A DNA stretch of 64,000 nucleotides from Diabrotica undecimpunctata (taxonomy: Eukaryota > Arthropoda > Insecta > Coleoptera > Chrysomelidae): assembly GCF_040954645.1 (NCBI RefSeq), contig NC_092806.1, positions 77,625,141-77,689,140 of the forward strand, given 5' to 3'. Below, one piece after another: positions 55,172 through 64,000 of the stretch; position 1 is the first letter of the stretch, and every line of letters starts with the position of its first letter. Made by a program: the position numbers and the translations under genes. The notes under the pieces were generated by a model, which was not told the DNA's origin, did no database searches, and saw only the letters and a list, made by a program, of their open reading frames with translations.

Positions 55172-55288
55172 ATGTGAAATTAATCTAGAGAAAATGGGAA
55201 ATTAACTAAACACTTGTGTTTTTTCACCCACAAAAAAGAAGTGTCATAGTGTAATACATACGTAGATTCCCAAACGTAAATGTACAAA
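55168..55288 (+). repeat. Local duplication block 2, copy b
   Basis: Partner of 53829-53950. Continues into the unique sequence upstream of the host exon, so this is probably the original copy. Confidence 0.8.
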
Positions 55289-55468
55289 TTACTTTTAAAA
55301 CAGTTACCAGATTGAAAATATGGTTCTCTGTTTCCAGTTAAACAAGGCTACCTTTCTGTCAAATTTGTAAGCACATAAATAATTGTCATGATAAATCTTA
55401 TATGTACACTTCTTTGTTTTCCGAGCATTAGAGGAGATGAATATATTAGATATCAACATTTTTTCCAG

Positions 55469-55783
55469 GGATGGATCGGTGTGGATGAAAGACTTACGAG
55501 ATAATTATAGCAACATATTTAAGCTAAGAATATATCATAATGATGATGTACATACCGTTGCCCTAAATAGCAACTGTAGCTTATTGGCATCTGGGGCTAG
55601 AGGAGGTGATGTAATTGTTTCGAGACTTGAATCTGGTGTTGGTCCCAAAAATATAAAGAAAATACTTTCGCTGTCATATCATGATGTAATATGGAAAGTT
55701 GGATTTTCAGTAGAAAATAAACTAGCAGTAGGTACAGCGGGTCACCATTTCTTCAGTTATCTCTATATTCGCAATGTAGAAAG
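55469..55783 (+). CDS. FBXW4: F-box/WD repeat protein 4-like, downstream exon
   Basis: The acceptor is ACATTTTTTCCAG|G (exon starts 55469) and the donor AAAG|GTAAAT at 55784. The 315-bp exon is open and phase 2 at both ends. It encodes WD40 blades: 'DGSVWMKDLRDNYSN', 'HNDDVHTVALNSNCSLLASG', 'VIWKVGFSVENKLAVGTAGH' and 'YLYIRNVE'. The 'GTAGH...L.IRN' stretch fits FBXW4 ('GTACCGHFSPLRIWD'-like). With exon 24216-24500 it gives an uninterrupted WD-repeat frame. The next exon was not found in the remaining 8 kb. Confidence 0.75.
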
Positions 55784-56228
55784 GTAAATATAATTCGTAG
55801 TATATATCAGTTTACAGACGCAAATAATTCGGATTTTCTTTGATATCTGAGAAAATATTCTTTCAAATCTCTTCCTAAAGGATCAGTAACGGGAATTATA
55901 GTTGTAGTTCGATGAAATTTACCTGTCGAGCAATATACACTGCAGTGCAAAATTAACCGGACAGTCAGATTTTTTTGTTTTTTTGTTGGTGTTTAGATCA
56001 AAACTTGTTTGAATTGTATTTTATGCCTTATTGGCGATAACGTTTTTTTCTTGTTTAAACCTCTTTAGATCTTTTATGCGAACAACAACACTTTTACAGA
56101 TACGTTTTGTTATTAATGTGAAATAGTGGCTTATTATTAATTTAAGTTTATTGTCGTACTGTACCTGATTATAAGTTCGGCTGTAGGTTTTTGTATTATC
56201 TCCTGTTTAAAACTTGCATTTAAAAATT

Positions 56229-57240
56229 ATGACACCAGAAGAAGTAGCACAAGCTCTTACTTTACAGGATGATGGGCGGAGCATTCGTTACTTCGCAAAT
56301 GCTTTAGGAATTTCTTGAAGTACAGTGTTTGTACAGTGATACAATACAAAGATTTTGGGAAACAGGATATACACCAGGAGGCCAGGCCAAGGTAGACGAA
56401 GATCCACAAGTCAAGTTAAATATCGGTTTCTTAGGTTACAAGTGTGACGCGATCGTACATTATCAGCACCAGTACTTGTTCAACGATTAAATGATGTCCG
56501 TAGAAACACAGTTTCCATTTATACCGTTCGAAAACGTTTAAATGAATATGGATTAAGGTCCAGAATACCTGTCACGGGACCTCCATTAACAGCAGATCAT
56601 CTGAGGCAACGTTTACACTTCGCTCGTGAACATCTTAATTGGGGTGTTGACGATTGGAGTGCTGTGCTTTTCACAGATATATCAAGATTTAACAGATACT
56701 CATCAGATAGGCGACCTATGATATGGAGAAGAGCTGGTGAACGTTATCAGCAATGTTGTTTTACTCTGAGATTTTAATTTGGTGGAGGTGGTATAATTGT
56801 GTGGGGAGGCATTTCTCTTAAGGCTCACACAGAACTTGTTACAATTCAAAAAGGCAATTTGAACGCTCAACGGTATATTAAACAATGTTTGGAAGATTAT
56901 TAAGTGTCATTTGCCCCATTTATTGGAGACAATTTTTCTCTGATGCAAGATAATGCTCATCAGCACATCGCAAGAATAACACGGGATTACTTGGATGAAG
57001 TTGGGATTCGTTTATCACCATGGCCCCCAAGTAGTGCAGACTTAAATCCAATAAAGCATGCATGGGATATTCTGGGACGACGTATTAGACGTAACCATGG
57101 TGAGTTTGAAACCATGAATGATTTGGAACAAGCAGTTCGTAACGAATGGGCAAATCCCTCAAGCAGACTTTGCTGCCTTAATCCGAAGTATGCCTGATCG
57201 AATGAGAGCCGTAATTAGGGCACTTATAGGTAATATACTC
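56229..57240 (+). pseudogene. Tc1-family transposase, several breaks
   Basis: Starts 'MTPEEVAQALTLQDDGRSIR' (HTH), then 'TVSIYTVRKRLNEYGLRSRI', 'WSAVLFTDISRFNRYSSD' (first Asp; the usual Glu after it is Ile), 'LMQDNAHQHIARI' (second Asp) and 'DLNPIKHAWDILGRRIRRNH'. The third catalytic residue, Glu in DD34E enzymes, is Lys. Stops near 56316, 56335, 56440, 56776 and 56901. The upstream motif CAGTGCAAAATTAACCGG at about 55950 looks like the 5' TIR of a Tc1 element. The matching 3' TIR was not found. Confidence 0.82.
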
Positions 57241-57521
57241 TACTAAATATCATTTTCTATAAAAAAATGTTTATATTTAAAAAAAAAATTATTTTTGTTT
57301 CTTTGCAGATTTTCAAATGATTTGAATTTTTTATTATTTTTTCTGTGTAACATTATTGAGTTGTAATAAATTGTAATAAAATCTTATAACATCGCCCGTT
57401 GCATTTAGTCCATTTGGATATCTTTCTGCAAAAACAAGGTAAGTCCGTTCATTAATTCTATTACATCGGGATATGTTCAACAATTCTATTACACTCGCCG
57501 TAAATTAGAAAACAATACATA
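57241..57521. other. Spacer after Tc1
   Basis: AT-rich, no recognised feature. Confidence 0.4.
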
Positions 57522-57757
57522 CAGTAAATCTTTCAGCTGGACATAGATAATATACATTGAGGTAAGTGTGGCAACTGCGCTTTCTCGAGTCTATGCCAAT
57601 ATCCCACGACACTAAGCGACAGCTTATAATTACTCTGACACGAAACTAAAAAATGTGACTCATTAATGTAATACGATATTCGAAATGTACGAGGATTAAA
57701 TTAAATACGCCATTACTAATAAGAAAATCAAAATAGTATCGGTTCACAACATTTTGA

Positions 57758-58170
57758 TAAACCCTATTCATTCTACAAATTCCCAATCGTCAATAGAACC
57801 ACGTGTAAGCCAAACAGGGTCGTACTGATGTATGACCTATGTATCATATGATTTTTAAAAATATTTACTTTTGAAACTGTTAGTGTAAGAATTTATTGAA
57901 AATTAATCATTATATCACAATTAAACTAAACTCTAAAAAATAACACGACCAGTAAATAACTTAACAATAACTATAACATAAATATAACACAATATATTAA
58001 CTTAAAAATCAACACGATACAATTTGAATTTAAAATGCTGGCGAGTTGGGATCTGTAACATGAGAATCTGTCTAATAAATTATATTTAATAGCCTCTTGA
58101 CGAATGAGACGGCGAATATCAACACGTGCTCATGTTTACTGATGGGAATTTGGTAAACGAATAAACTTTA
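57758..58170. mobile_element. MITE 'TAAACCC', copy 2 (413 bp)
   Basis: Nearly identical to 17214-17642 apart from two short deletions ('GCCTAAGGTA'-type and 'GGGAAT' segments). TA edges. Inserted in the TIR element around it. Confidence 0.75.
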
Positions 58171-58862
58171 GTACATTTTAATGTGCGGTCTTTTTTAGCG
58201 AGCCAGCTATTACTTCAGACGAATTCACGATACTTTTTAGCAAATTAATATTTGGTCAGCACTATTTATGCGAATCCGTAATTATTCACTCTTTATCAGT
58301 GGAGTTTCATAAAGGCATTTTAAAAGTCTTGTATTGAAATTTGAATTTATTTGAGACATTTATTTTATAAAATGAAAATATGTAGACTAGAAGGTTTTTT
58401 TAAAATAATTTGTTAAGATAATAATTAATTGCCAAGTAACAAATATAACGATGATTAGTAAAAACGTTTTTCCCATCCCTTGGATGGGATGTGGAGTGAG
58501 TAACACTAATCCGCAAACCCCTATCTTTCGTAGTATTGCTTATCCATAGGTATATCCGATAAACAGCGTATTCTAGGCCAAGTAGCAGACTATTTAGTGT
58601 ACTGTTACATAACCCTTTTTGTTTTCTGGTGATGATTTGAACAATCAATTTACTAGATCATTTACAGTGGAGTCTGGCCGCTTAGCTATCTGACTCACGA
58701 TTTTATTCTAGTCGTAAATAAGCCTTTCATGTATTTTTAAAAGATTAATAAATAGTAAAATAGATAATCCTGCAATAAAAATTAATTTGTATTCTGTGAT
58801 TTAAAATTATCGTTATCATACCTAGCATATTTACCACAAATAAAGTAAATCTATTCTTAACC

Positions 58863-58923
<61 letters not shown>
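58863..58923. repeat. (TA)n microsatellite
   Basis: About 30 TA units, inside the TIR element. Confidence 0.95.
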
Positions 58924-58928
<5 letters not shown>

Positions 58929-58949
58929 CTTTTTACTTACAGCTTGGTT

Positions 58950-60200
58950 TATAAATTATCAGAATCGTGAGAATTCATTGAGTTTTCTGACTTGTTGGAG
59001 CCGATCTTTACTCTTACAGGTTTAATAACATTTTCAATTATCCCGTCCAGCTTCCACATTTTTTCTTCTACTTTCAATACATGGCCAATAGCGTTCTTTT
59101 AATTTGTGTATACTGGTTTGTAATAGGAGCTGAACATCGCCAATTTTAAATTACGTTACGTTCTCTCGGTAACATATTCCTTCATTTCAGCCCAAATTAA
59201 TTAAATTAGATTCAACTCGCAATGGTAAGATGTAAGTTTCAAAACAGTAATACCATAAAATCTAGCTATTAAATCAACAGCATATTGACGATACCTACCA
59301 CGATGCTCCTTGATTATTGTCATTAGTTCTGCTTTGACTATATTCTCTGTAAATGAAATACATTTTTCTCTGCATGATGGATTTTCTATCAGTCATCATT
59401 GGAATGCGTTTAACAAGGCGGCTGTGATAAGATGTATTATCCAATACTATGACAGTTACTATCTTCACGCTGGAGAATGTTCTCGAATCATATGGAGTTC
59501 ATGTCTTCATGATAATCCCCAGTTTTCTTCGACATAAAAAGAAGAACACCATTTTTCGGAAACCCAGTATCGCTACCAATACAGTTAGAAGCTGGCCCTT
59601 TCCTGACGGCGCTCGCCATCTTGTCAATAAACCTTCAACAAAGGCTTGTTGTGCATTTGTTACTGTTGTATCTTGCGAAACTTTGGCTACTGTATGTCCG
59701 ACGTTAACTAAAGTCTCGTCGAGATAATAAATTTTTCGTTTTTTCCGCACGATATTTCCGAATTGAGCGAAGATAATTACGTCGACATAATATAATTTCC
59801 TCATCTGTTAACATGGAATTCTGGCATCGTTTTGTATATCGAAAGTTAAGTTCTTGTAATGATTTTCATAATAACTCAAGTAGATTTGAGAGTTGGAGCC
59901 CCATTTTCATGTACAGTTCTGCGAAGGATTTTTTTGGGCTTCATCCAACTTAACAGGTTTTCGTCAGCGCTGATTTGCAGCTGGAGTTTTAGAACCATTT
60001 GTTAGTTTTTTCTCACGCACAATACGTTTAACTGTTACCACTGATACGAATGTTAAAAAGAACAGCGACTAACAGCTTCCGTTAACGGTATTGTTTTTTA
60101 GTCGATCATATACCTTCCAGATCATTAGTTTTTTGTCTTGTGAGACGGGTCTATGACGTGGATGTCGTGAACTTATACCACTGGTTATATCTATTTTTAT
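58950..60200 (-). pseudogene. IS630/Tc1-like transposase, degenerate
   Basis: Minus-strand blocks: 'KIYYLDETLVNVGHTVAKVS' and 'QDTTVTNAQQAFVEGLLTR' (first Asp; 59499-59804), 'RAPSGKGQLLTVLV', then 'VIVLDNTSYHSRLVKRIPM' (second Asp), and a worn 'IGHVLKVEEKMWKLDGIIEN' C-terminal part near 59000-59100. The order matches 20409-21749. Multiple stops and shifts. Confidence 0.72.
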
Positions 60201-60923
60201 TCTACGAAAAACTGATGGAATATACGGGAAATCGTGTTACTTTAACCTAATATATTGTATTACTTCAAAATAAAATTAAAAAACTATTTAACGAAATAAG
60301 TACGAAAACTATTAAGAAAAAGTAATCTAACATTTCATGGTAGTACTATCTTCGCCGTCGCAGGACATATTTATAACAATTTTTAGATAACATGAATAAT
60401 TTTTCAACGATACTTGTGGATTTAAGAAATTCACTCGGTAAGAGCTTTAATCATAGGAAGTCAATATTCCCATAATAGTAAGGTAAGACCGGGTAATTAC
60501 GAAATTCACAGACCGACAAAGGCACTAACAGAGACATAATGATAGAATTAATTTATGATAAAATAATTCAATTCTAAAAAAAAAAAATTATGAAATAACC
60601 ACGTCGCTGGAATTGTTTGATTTCGCCACTAGCAGGTGGCGTTGATGCCAGTAGTGGGCTTAAGAAAGCGCAGTTGCCACAATTACCTCAATGTATAATA
60701 CCTATTTTCAGCTGAAAGATTTACGTACTGTATAAATAATTAACGTTTTAAGTATCAAATTTTTGGCAGCCATGGCCTACCCTTTATTAATATTGAAATA
60801 ATTAAGTATTGTTATGTTTTAACTTATATAATGACATATCTTAAAAGAGGTTGGATTTAGGTATAAGGAATATTGATACCAAACGAATTGGTTTAAAGGA
60901 ATAAAGCGGAAAATGTATTAAAA

Positions 60924-61004
60924 TACAGGGTGTTCTATTTAAAGTAAGCAACTTATAAATAATTGAAATTTTGCATGTTGGCGGCATATTTAAAGCACCC
61001 TGTA
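60924..61004. mobile_element. Short MITE with CAGGGTG ends
   Basis: TACAGGGTG...TTTAAA at 60924 is inverted as TTTAAAG.CACCCTGTA ending at 61004. 81 bp, with no coding capacity. Similar ends occur in the foldback at 45505-45943. Confidence 0.6.
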
Positions 61005-61329
61005 TAAAGTATCAATTAATTGGATGTGAAGTTACCGGGCAAGTGCTTGTTGTTTATTGGTTACAATTACACGTCACGATCCTTGATATTAATGGATATA
61101 TTGTTAATCAATGCAGACTATGATTTTCTCAAAATTTTCAAAAAAAAAAACCAAATATCTTGAAAATGCTTTATTTTTGGTATAGGATATTGTACACAAA
61201 TTTTATTTAAAATTGTATGTAAAATTTCAAAATAAATATTAGGTTCAATTTAAAATAACAAAGTTGACGTCTATTTCCGTTGTAACCGGAAGTGCTACAT
61301 TCAGGACAACATTCTATTTCAACTCAGCG
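61005..61329. other. Spacer
   Basis: No recognised feature. Confidence 0.4.
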
Positions 61330-62137
61330 TCATTCAAAAAGTTTATTTTTTTTGGGAGGTGAGGTGAAGACCTCTGGGAAGATGTCCTAGGTGTGTTGGA
61401 TTCGGACGACTACGCCTCACCGTAGTTGACCGCCTACCAACTATAAACTCACCCCCTCTTTCTCCAACCGACGGACCTGGGGCCGCTCTTAGCGAGCATT
61501 ACCATCTGACCCGTCAGCTTTACTCACAACTCCCATCTGTCGCTCTCCGTCTGCGCTCCGTGATTGCCATAGCAACCCAGTCGCGCTACCCCACCCACGT
61601 CTGCACCGGATTTGGTTTGTAAGGTAACCATCCTTGTGCAGAGCGATAGGCAGGAAGGCGCGACCGCGCCGTTATTTCAACCATCTTGAACTTAACGAGA
61701 AAGATCAGATAACAGGTACAAGCAACTCCGGCATATTCCACCCCGGTGGGTGGTACATTCATTTCTCCATCTACACCATCCCATTACTTAGTAATAGGCT
61801 GCTCCAAAAAGAGACACACACCGTACACTAGATACAAGTAGAGACAAAACAAAACAGAACAACACGTATGTAAATTGATTTCTGTAAGAGAATTCATTTA
61901 AGATTTCGGCGACGTCGGTAGTGGAAGCTGATTAGTGGCTCACCCCACTGACGCTGACAGATACGACACATTAAAATAAACTGTTCATCTTTGTTGCCAT
62001 CTCCTCTCTTTCTCTTTCTTGTGTTTTATGGTTTCTGTCACTAAACCAATGATCAAGTCAAAGATTATTTTGTTTTCAATTGCTTTATTTATTACTTCAT
62101 GTGGTTTGCCTAGAGGTGACCCCAGGTCCAACTGCAG
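61330..62137 (-). mobile_element. Probable 3' UTR of the LINE to the right
   Basis: Clearly GC-richer than the rest of the window, with no open frame of note on the minus strand. It directly follows the LINE ORF stop at 62138. Long GC-rich 3' UTRs occur in several non-LTR elements. The exact left end (tail) was not identified. Confidence 0.45.
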
Positions 62138-64000
62138 CTAGGTTCGCCCCACATTGTATGCAGGGCATACGAATACCACATGATGCGCGTCATCCACCAC
62201 TCCACACTCGGGACACAGATCGTCCTCGGTCTTCTTTATTCTATATGTATAAGACCGGAAAGATCCATGTCCCGTCATAAATTGGGTGAAGTAGTAGTTG
62301 ACACGTCTGTGTTTACACTCATACCACCTTACTACATCTGAAATAAGGGCCCTCGTCCAGGCAGCCTGGTCTGTTTCCCTTGACCATTGGTCCTGCCAGA
62401 TCTCCAAACTCCTTTTTCTTTCTTGTGTTCCGAACCTAAAGCTCCATTGCCCCTTTGGTGTATCCGAATCCTTTCAATAGCCAGGATATGCACCGGTACA
62501 GCACCGGTCACTATTTGTAAGGCAATGGTTGATACGGTTCTGTACGTGCTGCATACCCTGATCAATGGTTTCCTCTGCGTTCTAAGAATCATGCCTTTAT
62601 ATTTTGCTTTGTTGAGGATCTCATGCCACACTGGGGCCCCATATAGTAATATGGACATGATTGACTGTAAGATAACTGATCTTTTGTGTGAACCGGGGCC
62701 TCCTATATTCGACATTATCTTATTAAGGGTCGAGGTCCTCTCTTCTGCCTTTCGACACGCTTCTTGTATGTGGTGTCTGAATGCCATTTTGTCGTCTAGT
62801 ATGATTCCCAAGTATTTTACGGTCTTCTGGGGTCTTAGGTCGAGCCTCTGAACCGAAAAGTTACGTTTTTTCTATCCCGTGGTCCCCTCAAGATGATAAC
62901 TTCTGTCTTTTCTACTGCAAGTTTTAGGTCATTTCTCTCTATCCATCTCGCAGTTTTTTCTATTGCTTCATTTACTTTGTTTATGATACCCCAATTCATA
63001 TCTTCTATAAGTAGGGCTAGATCGTCTGCATATGCAATAGCCCTTACTCCTTGTGTTTTGTTTACTTCTAGTATCCCGTTGTATAAAATATTCCATAGTG
63101 TGGGTCTCAGGACTGACCCTTGGGGTAGTCCAGCAGTCATTTTCATCTTATTTTTCTTCGATATGCATACGCTTCTTTGCGATAAGTAGTCCCTTATTGG
63201 ACACATATTCCGGGGTCCCAAGTTCGACAATCTTGTCTACGATGAGACCCCAGTTTGCTGAATTGAAGACGTTTTTAATGTCGAATAAAACAAGTACCAC
63301 CCATTTCATTTTGCTTGTTTTCACCGCGTTTCTTATCCAGATCGCGGCGTCGACTGCTGATCGACCTTTTCTGAATCCATATTGTTGGTTGGATAGAGCT
63401 GTCTTATCAGCCAACACGCCCTCCAGCCTCTTCTTCACAAGATTCTCATAGAACTTGCCAAGGCAGTCCAGAAGGCATATTGGCCTATAAGAGGATGCTG
63501 AATCGGGGGGTTTCCCAGGCTTTAGGAGCAAAATCAAATTTGCTTCCTTTACTTTCCTGGGAAACTCTTGCTAGATCGTTATATATTTTTCTGATCAAAC
63601 CTGGTTTCTCTGTTGTTGCTATCTCTAGTGCCTCCGGTGGCAGTCCATCGGGGCCGGGAGCTTTTCCCGTCTTGATTTCTTGACCAGCGGTCTTTATTTC
63701 TTCTTCTGGGAATTCCTACACCATCACAGGGGAGACCTTCAAGAAGGTTTGTTCCTCCTTGGTGAGAAAGAGGAGCTCCGCCGTTTCTCGCCGCTGGTCC
63801 TCGTCTAAATTGTATGGAGCAATCATCTTTAGTGACTTCATTGTTATTTTATATGCGTCGCCCCATATGTCGTCTTCTAAAGCATTTATTAGGTTCTGCT
63901 ACCTTTCTTTTTTTTATTTTTTTATTGTTTTATTGAGTTTCTTTTTTACTGTTTTGTATGCTTCTTTGAGCTCGGAGGCGCCCTGGCTTCTCGTAAAATT
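62138..64000 (-). pseudogene. R1/I-type LINE ORF2, reverse transcriptase to C-terminus, runs off right edge
   Basis: Minus-strand order from the right edge: 'GKAPGPDGLPPEAL' (start of RT), 'MILLLKPGKPPDSASSYRPI', 'QQYGFRKGRSAVDAAIWIRN', 'GLPQGSVLRPTLWNILYNGI', 'AYADDLALLIEDMNW' (catalytic YADD), 'FRHHIQEACRKAEERTSTLN', 'SILLYGAPVWHEIL', then a C-terminal zinc motif 'CPECGVVDDAHHVVFVCPAY' (CCHC). It stops at 62138. Frameshifts near 62390, 62820 and 63200, and stops such as one near 63715, break it. The upstream endonuclease lies beyond the window. Clade is inferred from the CCHC and 'YGAPVW' motifs. Confidence 0.85.

Larger units (their letters stand above)
57522..60730 (-). mobile_element. 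IS630/Tc1-like element with ~72-bp TIRs (long-spacer class)
   Basis: CAGTAAATCTTTCAGCTG... at 57522 and the inverse of CAGTACGTAAATCTTTCAGC ending at 60730 pair over about 72 bp (both contain CATTGAGGTAA, GTGGCAACTGCGCTTTCT). TA flanks both ends (57520-57521 and 60731-60732). It carries a broken minus-strand transposase of the same type as 20409-21749. A TAAACCC MITE and a (TA)n tract lie inside. Confidence 0.85.

Noticed and set aside
54791..55177. A 128-codon plus frame and a 151-codon minus frame over 54636-55091
   Set aside because: Both read the two arms of one palindrome, so the proteins are nearly the same by symmetry. No domain and no start context.
58400..58648. 82-codon minus frame in the long-spacer element
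   Set aside because: No transposase motif, and out of order with the recognised blocks.

Overview
The window looks like AT-rich euchromatin of an arthropod, most likely an insect and plausibly a beetle with a large genome (the group is inferred from the repeat families, not proven). There are no bacterial-style operons. About twenty long (TA)n microsatellites, many families of DNA transposons, LINEs, Penelope-like pieces and LTR elements fill almost all of it. Most reading frames here belong to mobile elements and most are broken.

The one clear host gene is an F-box/WD40 protein resembling FBXW4 (dactylin), on the + strand. Two exons are visible, 24216-24500 and 55469-55783. They have proper splice signals and matching phase, and they join into one continuous reading frame. 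The intron between them is 30,968 bp and is packed with nested mobile elements. Upstream and downstream exons were not recognised, so most or all of the window may be intronic to this gene.

Layout. 0-10 kb: Penelope-like fragments, LINE 3' ends, a Tigger/pogo element (1819-4579) carrying a nested P-superfamily-like element (3836-4432) with a THAP exon, a foldback element (6915-7394), a diverged ~122-bp tandem repeat (7660-8780) and a piggyBac fragment. 10-24 kb: a piggyBac element (10673-13024), a decayed Ty3/gypsy element A (13234-18310) interrupted by a 429-bp MITE, mariner-type remnants, and a nearly intact long-spacer IS630/Tc1-like transposase (20409-21749).

25-38 kb: two young LTR elements on the - strand, both lying in (TA)n. 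Element C (25136-32171) is an errantivirus with gag, pol and env and LTRs identical by eye. Element B (32487-38197) has 1.39-kb LTRs and encodes Gag-protease, but RT, RNase H and integrase are deleted. It is related to element A. 38-53 kb: a broken multi-exon Cys-rich gene, several LINE fragments, large inverted repeats, a nest of LINE in hAT in TA-flanked TIR element (46965-50459), and a second hAT (51027-52462).

53-64 kb: a local duplication next to the second host exon that includes a copied piece of a Tc1 element, a 287-bp near-perfect palindrome, the Tc1 element itself, a second long-spacer element with ~72-bp TIRs (57522-60730), and an R1/I-type LINE running off the right edge on the - strand.

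Recurring theme: Penelope-type termini beside (TA)n carry short stems flanked by sequences close to the hammerhead ribozyme core (CUGANGA, stem, GAAA). Several (TA)n-flanked elements have become large palindromes.
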